From Labia minor (lineage: Eukaryota; Arthropoda; Insecta; Dermaptera; Spongiphoridae): a stretch of 64,000 nucleotides of DNA. The first letter of the stretch is position 1, and every line of letters starts with the position of its first letter. The position numbers and the translations under genes are program-made. Below the pieces are notes generated by a model. The model ran no database searches. It had not been told where the DNA came from and saw only the letters and a list, made by a program, of their open reading frames with translations. Where the stretch lies: assembly GCA_963082975.1 (NCBI GenBank), contig OY720344.1, positions 27,191,172 to 27,255,171 on the forward strand, written 5' to 3'. This document shows positions 44,892 to 58,084 of this stretch, in pieces.

Positions 44892-46300
44892 TTAAATAGA
44901 TCTGATTGATAATTTACAAAAAAAAAAAATTTATTTGAAAATTTTAAAATATTATCATCAAACATTTTGATATATAAAAAAAATAAATAAATAAATGTTC
45001 ATGATAAATCTAATATAATTTAATTAAAATATTGAATATGGATATTATTATTAAATCTCTAAAATAATACACCTATTAGAATAATATAATTTTCATAGTT
45101 TTCCAATAATTTATATTTGATTGTAAATTAAAATATTGCCATTTTAAAATAAAGTTTAAAATTCAATATTATATATAAGTTAAAACAGATAAATATAATT
45201 ACTTAAATAAATAAAATTGAAAGATTGAAAAAAAAAAATAAATAAATAATTAAAAATCTTACTTGAAAGGAAAATTTTATTATTTATGTAATAATTATTT
45301 TTTTATTTGATTCACAAATATAATTCAAGTTTTACCATATGTTCAATTACCTAAGGTTCAGTTTTCATTATTTATTTAATTATTTAGACTGGAATATATT
45401 TATTTAATAAAATTTATCATTATTATTATTATTAATAATATTTTAAATTGAATAAATAAAGTTTAATTAAATAATAATAATAATAACAAAATTCCATGAA
45501 TAAATATAAAAGGGATGACTATTTATTTATTTTAAAAATATCTATCCTCTGATATATAATTTCCAATTATGTATTTCATTTTAATTTTTTTTTTTATTAT
45601 TTTTTATATTTCTATATAATACCATAATATATATATATATATATGTATATATTGATGTTATTGCCGAGTACGAAATTTCTTTTTTTGGTATATCCAAAAT
45701 CTATGATTGATTCATGATATTAATATTAATGTTTCGTAGATCCCCACATTGTCATTTCTAATACCCAAATTGATTTGATTAAGATATAAATTGAAGGTGA
45801 AATTTGAAACTAGTAAAACTATTCCTAGTAACAATTAAAGAAGAGGTTATATTTTTTGACATTTTTCTGTTTTGGCAATCGATACTCTAAATTATCCTAT
45901 TTATTTAGGATTATCGTATTAGGAAAATCTATTAATATTATTTAGACAACGAATTGCAATGTCAAATCGTTATCATCTTGAGATGATAGATTTAAATCCA
46001 TCTCTTAACCATGTTGATATTTATATAAGCTTATCAAGTTATTTGCACATCAAATGTATATATTATACAAATTTAATTGCTCAAAACCGTCACAAACAAA
46101 TATTTAGAGAAACGTCACTTCCGTTTCATGTCATAAAAGGTTGTGAAAATTGAAACTAATTAAGTAAAACTTACATATTTACTAATATAATAGATAGAAT
46201 AGATATTTTGAAACTAATGGTGGTCAAATATGGTTCAATTAGCAATATCCTACCTAATTAAGGTTCCCATCATAGATTTGAATTCATTTTTTTTAAACAG
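44761..46300. other. AT-rich spacer
   Basis: It holds an ATT repeat at 44858-44891, a TA repeat at 45631-45652 and an ATG-initiated 64-codon frame at 45959-46153. That frame has no recognisable domain and no supporting context. Confidence 0.4.
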
Positions 46301-46688
46301 TGGATACTAGGATGTCGTCGCATTTACATCTCGCCACTTTCAAAAATTTCGATGGTAATTCAGACTTAGTTCTCGTCGTTTTCTTCAGTCCTCGCCGCTT
46401 TCTTTGACTTTTCGTTTTCTCTATTGTTTATTTTATAATGTACTATTCTTTAATCCCCTTTACATTTTCCTAAATTTCTTTTGTTAAACTAAATCAACTG
46501 TAATACAAGTTTATTTTCCAATAAAATTTTTGAAAAATTTACAAAAATAACATAGAGTAATGTGGGACATAAAGAAAGCGGTAATGACTGTGTTACAATT
46601 TTAGTTATTTCTTATGGGAAAATTCAATTTGCTTGTCTTCGGTTTTCTTAGAATGAATTGACGACGACATCCGACATCCGGGTATCCA
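46301..46688. mobile_element. 388-bp MITE with GGATGTCGTCG ends
   Basis: TGGATACTAGGATGTCGTCG at the left is answered by TGGATACCCGGATGTC plus GGATGTCGTCG at the right in inverted orientation, where the inner word is duplicated. A second inverted pair (CCGCTTTCTTT and AAAGAAAGCGG) lies further in. No frame or clear target duplication is present. Confidence 0.65.
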
Positions 46689-46859
46689 ATGTGTTATTAT
46701 TATTATTATTATGTATTTCTTAAAGAATTTATTAAATAATTATTTTTTTTTATTTTTTTCTCTAGTAAGTTTATCAATTCTTTACATTTTTGAAATATAA
46801 AATTAATTTACATTTCAATTGTCTTACTACATAATTATGTGAGATTCAGTAGAAATTAA

Positions 46860-47910
46860 TCTTGAAGAACCGATGTTACATGATGTAGAAATAATAATGG
46901 GGCTATTTAAAAATAATAAAGCACCGGAAATATAATTGTGATACTTGAAGAATTATTTAAATATAGTGGAAACCCTGAAGTGTGTACACAAGTTAGTTCT
47001 TTCGATCTCACAAAAGGAAAAATCCTATTACAATGGCAGGAGGCAATTCTTATTCAACCATATGGAGTGGAAATATTAGGAGAATATCAATGCGGGTTCA
47101 GGCCAAATCGATCAACATTAGCTCAAAAAGTTATTTTCATTAAGGCAGATATTAGAAAAAAATCGCGAATTCAATATTGCTATTTACCAATTTTTTGTAG
47201 GCTCTAGAAACGCATATGACTCAATAAACCGGGAAAAACTTTTTCAAATTTTGATCTTTATGGGAATTCCGAAATAAACTAGTACGTATGATTCAAATTT
47301 GTCTTGAAGTTAGTAAATGAAGAGTAAGATGCGGGAATCAACTGTCAGAAACTTTTGAAATTCGGAATGAATTAAAACAACTAGACGGATTATTACCAAT
47401 TTTATTTAATTTACGACCCGAATATGTGATTATACAAATTGGGGAATAATCAAACAATCGAATTAAACAAAAAAATTCAAAATTTTAGTTTACGCAGGAT
47501 AATAAGAGATTCGGCAATTGCAATTAAAGATAGCGTAGAAAAATTAATCGAAGCAGGAAAAGAGATGGGGCTTGAAATTAAGACAAATTGTTTACTAACA
47601 GAGAGAAACAGTATTAACACACAGTTAGAGTTATGAAATCGAGAATGCTGCGATGGGTAGGGCACGTGTCTAGAATGGGAGAGGAAAGAATGACGAAAAA
47701 TATATTGGAGGGGGAACCGATTGGTAAACATCAGCTTAAAAAATGTCGGCTTGAAAGAAAGGACGCGGTAGATAGATAATATAAGAAGGGACATAAGAAA
47801 GATGGAGGAAAATAAGAGATGAATAGGTGTAGTTCAGAATAGAGACGTTTGGAGAAATGTGGTTGCTGCAGTCAAGAACTTTCGAGTTCCGTAGAGCCTA
47901 AAAGATAGAT
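46860..47910 (+). pseudogene. LINE reverse transcriptase pseudogene
   Basis: In order the sequence reads NNKAPE, VILEELFKYSG, QWQEAILI, ILGEYQCGFRPNRST, ILEKNREFNIAIYQFFV, RNAYDSINREKLFQILIFMG, SPILFN-like residues, SAIAIKDSVEKLIEAGKEMG, LTERNS, VMKSRMLRWVGHVSRMGEER, MTKNILEGEPIGKHQ and VAAVKNF-like residues, then an AGATAGATAGATAC tail. These are fingers, palm, thumb and C-terminal motifs of an insect non-LTR reverse transcriptase. At least three small deletions and many frameshifts occur. The catalytic YADD box is damaged by a small deletion (GTTTACGCAGGATAATAAG), and about 350 bp between LTERNS and VMKSR are missing. A GTG-initiated 89-codon frame at 46938 is only part of it. Confidence 0.8.
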
Positions 47911-48070
47911 AGATACTTCATAATTATGGTCATGATAAAACGTTATGTTACTTTCATTGATTTTATCTTTTCTCACTCCTGTGTTTTACATCTAAAGGGA
48001 TATGTATTTAAACAGATATGTTTGAATTTACATTTGAACTCAAGTAAATAGAATTAATTTTTTGTTTCAG

Positions 48071-48140
48071 ATTATGGAATTCTTATTCCATACCACGTGA
48101 CCTGAACCTATTTAGAAGAAAATGCGCGATCAACACTAAG
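48071..48140 (+). CDS. Candidate internal coding exon, 70 bp
   Basis: The block is preceded by TTTTTTGTTTCAG, a strong acceptor with a good pyrimidine tract, and followed by AAG|GTAAGATT, a near-consensus donor. Of its three plus-strand frames two hit stops. The third is open throughout (one base, then 23 codons): LWNSYSIPRDLNLFRR followed by KCAINTK. This implies a split codon at the 5' edge and a codon boundary at the 3' edge. The composition is less AT-rich than the flanks. I do not recognise the protein and see no domain in so short a piece. It lies about 31 kb downstream of the exon-like block ending at 17234 on the same strand. A decoy exon is possible. Confidence 0.45.
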
Positions 48141-51100
48141 GTAAGATTCTTCTTTAATTTTAAATTGCAGAAAATGTCATAGAAGAATGAAATAAATATT
48201 TAAGAAAATAAAAATTATTGATTTAATATCATTCCACTTGTTATTACTTCTTAAATACAAATATATTATAATATTAGAATTAAATTTAGTAATTTATAAT
48301 TATTATATTTGATTATTCTTCGATTTATTATTTAATCAAGTGTGATTTATTTTTAAACTTTTTTATTACATATAAATTTATGTATTTATTTATAAATATT
48401 TATATTAATTCTGATTTAAAAAAAAAAAACTTAAATTAAAAAATTAAAATCAATTTGAAATATTTCATTATTAATTTAATAAAATTTTTTTATTAAAATT
48501 ATTTTATTTAGTATAATATTTGTTTTATAAAATTGTAAATAAAATAAAATCAATGTATTTTTACCTTGGAATAAAATTTGCATAAATATCATATAAACAA
48601 TTTACATGACCTATATTTAATTTTTTTTTTTTTTTAAATAAGCAAATATATCAGATTTCTTCTTTTGCATCAGTTAAATACATGAAACAGATTTTTAAAA
48701 TAGAAAAAAATTGATTTTTTTTTTTAATTCTAAAATAATTTAATATCCCTCTTCCCTCTTTTTCTCTTTCTCTCTCCCTAATTTCCTGAGTATCAATTTT
48801 CTAATATCGTGCTAATATATTTTTTATTCAACAGTATTTTATTTTATTTTTTAATAAGATTCTAAATGATAAAAGAAATATGTTATTATTAAATCAAATA
48901 AATTAAAATTTAATAGGCAAATTTTAAAAATAGCTTTGCGTTTCTTGTAAATTAAAACTAATTAATTTTTTAGACTTATATTTATAACATTTAAATAAAA
49001 AATAAATAAGTCTATATAAATTATTTAATTTTTATTTAGTTAGTTAAGAACATTATTAATTAATGATTAATTTTAATATCCAAAAATAATCATAATTATG
49101 ACTAAATAATTGTTTAGAAAAAAATAGGATTGCATTTTTAAAAATGACATTCGCGTATTAAAGATAATTTTTTTTTCACTGATATTCATAATTCAGAATG
49201 TAATCATTTGAATAAAAATAATTAATAAATACCAATTTTGTACATTTTATAAAATTTTAGTTTGAAAGTCATTTTTCTAAAATCTCTAATGACATTCTTT
49301 TAGTGTGGTACATTTTAGTTTAATTATTTACAATTAATATAAAATAATATCAAAATTATTGATCATTATTTAAGTCATTTTTAGTTTATATCAATTAATC
49401 TTAAAATTATTGAAGTAATAACCTGGAATTTCTGAATAACCAATTTTTAAAAAAAAAAATATTTATTCTTATATTATATGTGTATTTATATATAAAGAAA
49501 ATATTGTAATATTTATATTCTAGTCTATACTATTCGTACCCATACCTAAATATCGGGAGAAATTTATAAGAAAATTATATTTTTGGATTCAGAAAACATT
49601 AAAACGTATATATCATTCAAATCCTTGGAATCGAATCGATCACATAACTTTCCTTTCAATATATTCATATCGCTATCCGATTGAAGAACCCAGACATGTT
49701 TGGAGGTTGCCGATATTAAATTTCTTTGCAGAAGTTCACACACACTACCAGATAAGAAAGACACACACACAAAAAAATATTATATAATAATGTCATGAGG
49801 TTGATTTTCTATTTGTTAGTATATTTGAATACTTTAGGAAAAAATTTTACACTTGCATAATTTTGTATTCATCCTAGATTTTTTTTTTTATCAAAAAGGA
49901 CTTGCTATATTTTTGTAGCCCAGTGGCTCCAAATATCTTAGAACGATCCTGTGTGTGAATTTATTCATTATTTAAATTTAAATAAATACTTTTCGTACTA
50001 TCGCCAGTTTCATTTTATTAGATTAAGAAAACACTTCATTCTTTACTTGAAATTTTATTTTATCTCTCTATAAAATGCTCTTAATAAAGGGAAATATAAA
50101 AGCTTTAAATTATTGATGAATCTTTGCCAACAAAGTGTTTATTCGTAATCAAATTAAGTTAAATTAAACATTCATTATCTTCACTTTTTTTCCTCTTAAT
50201 GAAGGAAGATTAATTTAATTAAGTGCAAATTTTAGTTTATGTATATAGGACTGATGAAAATTTAAAACCAAATTTAACATTTCATTAATAAATATTTTAT
50301 AAATTGATTCGACGTTTTATATGAATGAAAACTGTCCATATCAATAATCCTTATTATCCAAGTAGAACAACCCTTATCAACGAATAACATTCCATAAATT
50401 TAATTACTATAATTTGGTTTTGTTATATTCAAGTTATAAGATTACATGAGGTTTATTTTATTACCCATTTGACTAAACTTCAATATGATATGATATAACT
50501 TTAATATATTATATCACTAAATTTCAAAATCTTATGACCCAGATTTGCAACTTGATTATCATCAATACCTTGAAATAATTAAATAAAAATGATATGATAT
50601 GGGTATAAGGTAAAATGTTAAACTATATAACTTAAAGACCGTAGGATAAAAATTTATTTATGAATTAATATTCCACTATTATCTCTAAAAGTCATTGTAA
50701 TACAAATGCAGTAATACAGTTATATCACATAGCAATAATAGTTTAAATCAGAGTTTTTCTACGTCGATCACTTTTAAACTTTATTCTCGTTTAATAGACA
50801 TCTATTTTTTCATGCAGCATAAGTATAACAATTAATAAAGTTTATCATAGAACTATAATCATTTAGTAGTGTATATTATTAACAATTTTACAAGAAAGTA
50901 AAATGTTTTATTACATTAGAAGTATTAGAACTAATATTATTTAACAAAACTTACATTTCAATATTTTATAAATCAATAATCTTATTAATAGGCATAACTG
51001 AAAGAATTTGGGACCGTTGAGGCTGATATTTTTGATATCAGGGTCAAATTTTGATTAATAAAAAATTTCACAACTTTTGTCTACGATAATATAGCAATTA

Positions 51101-51440
51101 AATCTTATTAAATATTTTATTATATAAAAATTATTGAAAAATATTAATTTACTATACAAATAAATTTTCTTAATCAAAAATAACTATTTAAGTTAAATGA
51201 TATTTCATTTAAAATTTGAAAAATTAAATCAGAAATTTCAATATGAAATTCCTTAAAAAATATCTTAAAACATCGACGATTATATAAATATATCAAAGTG
51301 TATTAAATATAACTTTAATAAATATTACTACTATGGGGACTAGCAGGATCCTTTGCAATTATTTGTATTTACTTTTTTATTTAGTTTTTATTCCATCAAG
51401 ATATTCCCTATAGTAATTGAAAGAGGAAATTTTTCCTTTG
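48141..51440. other. AT-rich spacer, putative intron
   Basis: I see no supported repeat or gene. A minus-strand 68-codon frame at 49564-49770 (with NLISATSKHVWVLQSDSDM and KLCDRFDSKDL) looks somewhat protein-like but lacks an ATG start or splice context. Confidence 0.4.
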
Positions 51441-51465
51441 ACACTTAAAAGTCCCCCATTCGATT

Positions 51466-51684
51466 CTATTCAAACTTCAATAGTCCCCCAAGGGGTCCTC
51501 CAGGATTCCGTTGGGAATTTCTGTTTAAACTATAATTTAAAAATTGGGCTGACAAGAAATATAATATAATAAGGAATTGGGAGAAGATATGGATGATATG
51601 GAGGTGACTAAAAATAGCTACGGAAGCACCTACTATACGTGCTCCAACAATTTGCCCACGTTCGAAGTCTGTTAACTCTGACAT
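51466..51684 (-). pseudogene. Tc1 transposase N-terminus, truncated
   Basis: The frame opens with ATG at 51684 and reads MSELTDFERGQIVGARI followed by VGASV. This is the start of the paired-like helix-turn-helix DNA-binding domain of Tc1 transposases. From residue 23 onward the sequence (AIFSHLHIIHIFSQFLI) no longer resembles the family and is AT-rich or unrelated, so the readable frame of 72 codons is a fusion of the real N-terminus and foreign sequence. A full-length family member has about 340 residues with a DDE triad, none of which is present. Confidence 0.75.
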
Positions 51685-51872
51685 AATGCAATGACAACCT
51701 CACATAACAGTACTCCGACAAAAACTGAACTGTTTAGCACATTTACGAAGTTGTATAGATGGCGTCAGTAGTTAAAAACACCAGCGGCACCTACATATTT
51801 CGTTAAAATCATTCTTTCTTTTCAAACATGCATTTCACAAGGTGTTTCCATATTTTTGTCCAACCCCTGTAT
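51600..51872 (-). mobile_element. Tc1-like transposon, one end and transposase start
   Basis: On the minus strand the end reads CAGGGGTTGGACAAAAATAT followed by GGAAACACC, bordered by TATA, as in Tc1/mariner elements that target TA. About 190 bp of leader follow, then a transposase start at 51684. The copy breaks off after about 22 codons, and the far end and catalytic domain are missing. The leader includes GGTGCCGCTGGTG and GACGCCATCTATAC. Confidence 0.75.
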
Positions 51873-51956
51873 ATATATATATATAGGAAAATGGGTTAAA
51901 TCTACATGCTTAAGAATGGAATGATTTAGTTGTAATGTTAAATAGGTAACCATAAT

Positions 51957-51957
<1 letters not shown>

Positions 51958-51992
<35 letters not shown>

Positions 51993-52008
51993 TGAGAGAG
52001 AGAGAGAG
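51958..52008. repeat. TA and GA microsatellite
   Basis: A TA run of about 30 bases is followed directly by AGTGAGAGAGAGAGAGAG. Confidence 0.9.
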
Positions 52009-52899
52009 ATATCTGTTTTTTCCAATCTTGAACCGATTAACTTGGCCATATGAATAATGGATATTTAACTGGAAGTTTACCTAAAAGGAAAGAAATTAGA
52101 ATATCTTGGGACCTTGATCTAGTGAATAATACTTAATTCTTAAAGTCTTGTTGCCATAAATTTCATTAATATATGAAGCAATAAAATTTTTTATATCAAA
52201 TATTAATTTTTAATATATTTTAATAAGGAATTTAAATCCAATATCTATTATTTTGATCAGTCAAAGGATTTCTACTTTGTCAGGTTTAAGAATTTAATAT
52301 TTAATTTATATATATAATAATTAATTTATTAAAATAAATTCGAAGGATAGCTAAAAAGGCTTCTGCTGAATGGTCAATAAAACTCACAACTCAAATAAAA
52401 AACTAAATAAATTAATCTTATTTTCAACATTCGGAGAGCTCTAAAATAGGACATAAATTTTTATACTTATCAAATTTTAATAATTATAATAAATTTTGTT
52501 AATATAATCAATAATTTCTTATTTAATTTATTGGTTTATTTATTTTTTAAATATTTAATAAATTCACCATAACTTTTAAATTCAATGAATGAATAAAAAT
52601 TTATCATTAATTATTATGTACTAACATATAAGTACTTTATTGAGATTGTATTACAATTGTGTATTTATAATTTAACAAATAAGATCGAGATAAAATTATT
52701 ATTAAAATTGAGATTTTTATTGTATTTAGAATTTTTATTTGAAAATGAATTTGAAACTTTCCGATTAATTCTTTCGATATATTTTTTTTTATTTAAAATA
52801 TATTAATGAAACAAAAAGAAAAAAAAATAACACTTGATATTATTTGAAATAGAACATTATTCAAAAAATTCGGAACAACATGATTATTATGAAAAAAAA

Positions 52900-53120
52900 A
52901 GATATATGTCGGATTTTCATTTTTGAAAGCTCAATTTGATAAATTGAATGCCCTCGTATTTATCTTATGCTCTGTTGGAGGACTGCCAAAACGGAATGAA
53001 CCGCAATGCTGCTACAAATAAGAAAATTCTGTTTGTAAACAAATGGCATGGTTGGTGATGGTGGCTTGGTAGCCCAGAGTCATTCAATTTTCGTAAATAA
53101 ATTAAATTTTAGGAGTGTAT
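52900..53120. other. Less AT-rich non-repeat island with a forkhead-like site
   Basis: The island includes CTGTTGGAGGACTGCC, AACCGCAATGCTGCTAC, TTTGTAAACAAATGG and GGTGATGGTGGCTTGG. TGTAAACA is the known forkhead core. No coding frame is visible. It is a candidate conserved regulatory block. Confidence 0.3.
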
Positions 53121-53999
53121 CGGAAAGTTTTGTTTTTAAAAATGGCGAATGATTGATGATGAATATTTATTTTTCTATTGTCTCTTACACGGAATAGTGT
53201 CACAATTGTTTTTCCAAATTCTTTAGAAATAAAAAAAAAATATAAAATAGCATAATCATTATATTTATATATTAACAAATCTTTATTTTTTTTTATAAAA
53301 TAAAATATTAAAGAAACACAAGTGAAAGAAAATTGATATAATATGAAATAGAACAGATTAGCTTGAAGGGGAAAATCTATTTCAGTGAAAATATAACATA
53401 ACGTTTCATCAATGCCGTAGGTTTATAATAAAAAAAATAAAAAATCAGTAGAAAAATATAGGAATGTTAGAGAAATATATGGTTGTTGATATTATATCAT
53501 TTATAAATAGATATTTTAATTTATTAAAAAATAATTTAAAATATTAGCATATTAGGTTATTTGTTATAAACTTACATCTAATTTAAATTTAATATTAATA
53601 TTATTGTTGCTCAATATTTTTATCTAAAAAATTTATTATTTCTTAAAAAAAGGTGATTTTTTTGGTTTCCCTTGTGTTATGTTCATTCGATTTAAGAATC
53701 TCTTGTTTTATTATGTTAGGTTAGAAGATATATCTCCTGAATATCTTGGCATTATCGATGATTTTTTATTTATAATTTGTTTTTGACAAGTAATAATTTT
53801 TGATCTCAAAACATCAGATGAGCTCAAAACTAATTCAAAAAGTGCATATCATAAGTTTTTCGAGAATTATAAAAAGGACTGTCACAAGTACATTATATTT
53901 GAAGGAAATTATTTTGAAGTGGATGATTGATGAATAAATAAATAAAATCTCACTTTTTTTTTTTAAACTAAACTAATAAATAACTATAAAAAACAAGCC

Positions 54000-54260
54000 C
54001 TGATTGGGCATGGTAGAATAGAAAGACTTAGGGGTTGGCCCATCATGTTACAGCAGTTACATGAAGCCATCTTGTCTATTCTATTGTTAAGACATCTAAA
54101 TCCCAAAAGACAGAGAGCTCAAGCTTACCTTATTTGCATAATCAGTCTTATTCTTACAAATGGGATTTTGGTCCTTAAGTAATGTTTTTCCATTTTAGAT
54201 TTATTTATTTTCTACAAACAGTTGGAATTGTTCCTCATTACCCTTTCCAGATTCTAAGCT
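54000..54260. other. Less AT-rich non-repeat island
   Basis: The stretch from AGCCCTGATTGGGC to GATTCTAAGC has normal word complexity, no long frame and no match to the repeats here. It may be conserved non-coding DNA. Confidence 0.25.
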
Positions 54261-56800
54261 TTAAACTCAATTGCTTAACGTGAAAATAAAATTCTTCTTT
54301 TTTGGTATCTGTTGAGATGAGAATACACGCCACATCATTCTTACGATAAAACTACATTTTCAAAATACTAAAAAAAGGTTCAAAGGACAAAATTATTTTT
54401 TATTTCTACTTTTCAACTTAACTTAATAAATATGTAATATATATTTCTTTATTTATCTATTCCAAATTATAAACATATTTAAGATTCAATTTGTAATATT
54501 TATAATTTAACATTTAATTAAAATTACTTGAACTGTGCTATAGAGCATATGATTATTAACCAATATGTCTAGTTTATTATTATTCCCTATAATAATTTTA
54601 ATTAGAATGAAAATTAACAAAAATCATTGTTTTCGTGATGAGCCTATGATATATGTAACCAATTTACAGCAAAACAGATTTGGTGGCGTATGTTCAAGGG
54701 GTTCCCGCTAATAATTAATTTTGTGGTGAATACTTCATTATTTTATTTTAATTTATATTTTATTATTTAATTTTCATTATAAATAACATAATATTTAAAA
54801 AAATTTAAAACTATAAATTATGATTCAAATATTTTTCTTTAATATGAATTTAAATTGTACAATTTTGTGGAATATATATATATATATAAATAATATTAAA
54901 GTAAATATATTTACCAATATACTTTGTGAGATTAATTTATGTTATTACTTTTTATTCTAATGGTATATTTTAAGAAAATTAATAATTTTAACAAATCAGA
55001 AAATACGTTATTAATAAATTAGTACGAACATATTTTGTTCAACAAAATTTGTTATAACTTTGTTTCTTCTGTCTTTTGATTCTATACAAAATAGAAAACT
55101 AACTTTAGAGACTATTGAAACTTTTCCTTCCTGGAGATTTACTAAAAGACTTTAAATCATTGTTTGTTTGGATTTGTCTACGATAAAGTCCACAAGAACA
55201 ATAATTTGCCTTAAAACAATGATAACAATAGATAATATCTTTTTCTATCCATTATTTGAATATTTTTCAAGAAAATTTTTCATGAAAATTTCTTAACAAT
55301 AAAATGTTAATAAAAGTATATGAAATTATCAAATAAAGTATGAAATAATATTGAACGAATATTTGTAATAATAAAATTTATTAATAATATATTTCACATT
55401 CAATTTAAAAATAAATAAATAGATAAAAATATTTTTTTTATTATCATATATTTATTTTAAATTTCTTAATAAACTGTGTTTAAATAAATATTTGATTAAA
55501 AATTTTAATATTAAAATTAACTCATTTTAAATAATAATTTAAAAAAAAATTATTAATAAAAGAAAATTTAATTTTTTTAGAATTAATCACATGCTATAGA
55601 TTAAGTTTTCCCATTCGATCATTTATCAAAAAATTTCTCAATATGCAAAACTTTAACAATATAATTAGTTTTTAACTATAATTAAGCACAGAAGATTTAA
55701 CTCGAAAACTTTCCAAGACTTTGATAAAATAAACATCCATGATTTTCCTCTATATCATTGCGTCTTGGGTGAAAATATTTTAACAATTTAAATAAATCTA
55801 ATGGCTAGAAAATAGATTAACAAAAGTTCCATGTTAGGCATCTTAATTAAAAAAAAAAAAAAACAAAGAAAAACATGTAGATACATGTATCTTTACAGAG
55901 ATAATTATTAATTATTATGCAATATTAAGTGAAGTAAATATTAATAAATAAAGAAAAATAAAAAACTTTACAATAAAAAAATGATATTTAAAAAAAAATT
56001 AATAAAATATTTATCATTAAAGAGATTTTAATATTAGAATATTTTTCTTTAATCAATTTTTTACTTTTTATTTTATATTTTTATTTTATATATTAAATAT
56101 ATATATATATATATATATATATTCTTTTCTTTTTGTCCAAATAGTAAAGTAAAGTAACAAAAAACATATTCAAATGAGCCTTTTTCTTGACTCGAAAAGT
56201 TTAATGGAATTTTCAAATTTAACGTAAACACACACGCGTCTTTTATGTATTTTCTTTCTTATTTCCTTGTAAAATAATATTTGTTGCTGATTCAAATTCT
56301 TTTTTTTTTCTTCCCCTTCAAAGAAAAAAAAAACTCGGAAAGAATGAATACACTTTAATAAATATCTCTCCGATATTTTTTGAATAAAAGAGTTAAATAG
56401 GATTAAACAGCTTTAGGCAACATAAAAATCGATTCTTTTTAATATTCTGGTTAAAAAAAAATAAAAATAATAAGTGTAGAGAGTTTGAAGCTGAAAGTAT
56501 TAAAAGTTAGAGCCTCTGGTGGATGAATAAAACGAATAGTAACACAGAGTATTCGGTTCTGTAACGAGAGTAGTAAAAGTACCCGTTACCAATTAGGATT
56601 ATTGTTATTGAAGCTTTAAAGTTGTACATCATAAAAGCTGATGAGTAATAAAGAACAAAACAAGCGAATTAATGAAATAACTTAATAATAAACATTTCTA
56701 TTTGAATAATATTATTTCTAAACAATTTAATGAGATATTATTTATAAATTAGAGAGTTGAACAGATTCTGATTGTTCTCATTAATTTTTTTTTTATCATT

Positions 56801-56838
<38 letters not shown>

Positions 56839-57812
56839 CATCAAATTAAGCATATTAAATATTAAATTATTGTAATATCCTTGAAAAATATTTGAATTAA
56901 TTGAATAAAATATATAACGCCTGTTTATAGGTTCACCTTGGTTCTGTAATTGTAAATAATAAATAATTTAAAAAAAGAATGAAATTATTTTAAATGAAGT
57001 ATAAATAAATAAATAGGTTGATTCATTTCTTTAAAAATTAATTATTAAATGCACAATTTAAAAAAAAGGAATTATTTTTTCTGTTTTAGTTGTAAAAGTT
57101 TTAATAATAATTAAGAAACTAAAATAATTATTCATAAATTAAAGTAGATGCACATTATTTTTAAAAATATTGTTATTATTTAATTTTATGAATTTTTATA
57201 ATACTTAAACCATAAAATAATATTTTATGTAAAATTTTTATTTTCAAAAATATCAATAAATTTTAGAATTGATTAAATATTCATTTAAAATTTTTTACTT
57301 ACAAAGATATTAATCTAGAGTTATTCAATTCAAATACCATTAATTAAAATATTATAAAGAGTTTTTTTAAAAAACTACAATTTGTTTTTTTTATTTGTTT
57401 TTTTTTTTTGCTATTTTATGCAAAGGGTTTATAATAATAGGAGAAACAATATTATGTGTTATAACCGCTGCCGTCCTTCATATATAAGTGCTGTTAATAA
57501 TTTATTATTTAATTAAATATATGCATTATTTGGAAAATAATTATAAATAACTTAAAATTCATTTTATATAATGCAATATATTTAAATGATCCACAAATTT
57601 GTTTTGATTACTTTTGAAATTCTAAAATGTTTATTATTCTTATTAATATATACAAATATAGATAAATGTTATGTAGAGTAAAATTAAATTTAAAATATGA
57701 AAATTATTAAGCATAATTTTTAATTTAATTTGTGAATTTTCATGTTTATTGATTTATTTGCTTTGTGTGCATTTCGGTTGTTACACCATTATCAGAAAGA
57801 TATATATAGATA
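54261..57812. other. AT-rich spacer
   Basis: It holds TA runs at 54872-54888, 56096-56122 and 56801-56832. A weak acceptor-like ACAG at 54667 precedes a short less AT-rich patch. Nothing else is supported. Confidence 0.45.
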
Positions 57813-57937
57813 CTAGCTGCTCCGAGCGCCTTCGGCGCTCTCCACACCTAGACGGGGGCTCCGCCCCCTGTACCCCCCCGAGTGTCCCTATTCTGAGCTA
57901 TAACCATCTAACTCCTACCCTGTCCCATCTCTATAGT
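57813..57937 (-). mobile_element. Helitron-type 3' terminus carrying a LINE fragment
   Basis: In minus orientation, about 50 bp of the LINE C-terminal region (GAGATGGGACAGGGTAGG, VIAQNRDT in translation) run into ACTCGGGGGGGTACAGG. Then come the hairpin GGGGGC-GGA-GCCCCC (57854-57868), the perfect 7-bp hairpin GAGCGCC-GAA-GGCGCTC (57824-57840), GGAGCAG, CTAG and T. The LINE-to-tail junction is identical to that at 3412, so both derive from one chimera. The left part is truncated. Confidence 0.7.
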
Positions 57938-58084
57938 TTTTTATATATGTTTATTTATGCAGAAAAAATTAATTGACATAATTATTAATTTAATAAAATA
58001 AAATTTAATAATAAAATTTAATTTAATAAAATTAATTTAATAAAATATTAAAATAATAAAAATTAATAAATTTGTAAAAAAAAT

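Noticed and set aside
47477..47794. 105-codon minus-strand frame
   Set aside because: Antisense shadow of the LINE reverse-transcriptase pseudogene.
12550..54145. Octamer-like ATTTGCAT/ATGCAAAT words as POU sites
   Set aside because: About six occurrences on both strands is what such AT-rich composition would give by chance over 64 kb.
54668..54720. Terminal exon after ACAG with a short in-phase frame
   Set aside because: The acceptor is weak and the frame is only 13 codons; no donor or polyadenylation context distinguishes it from chance.
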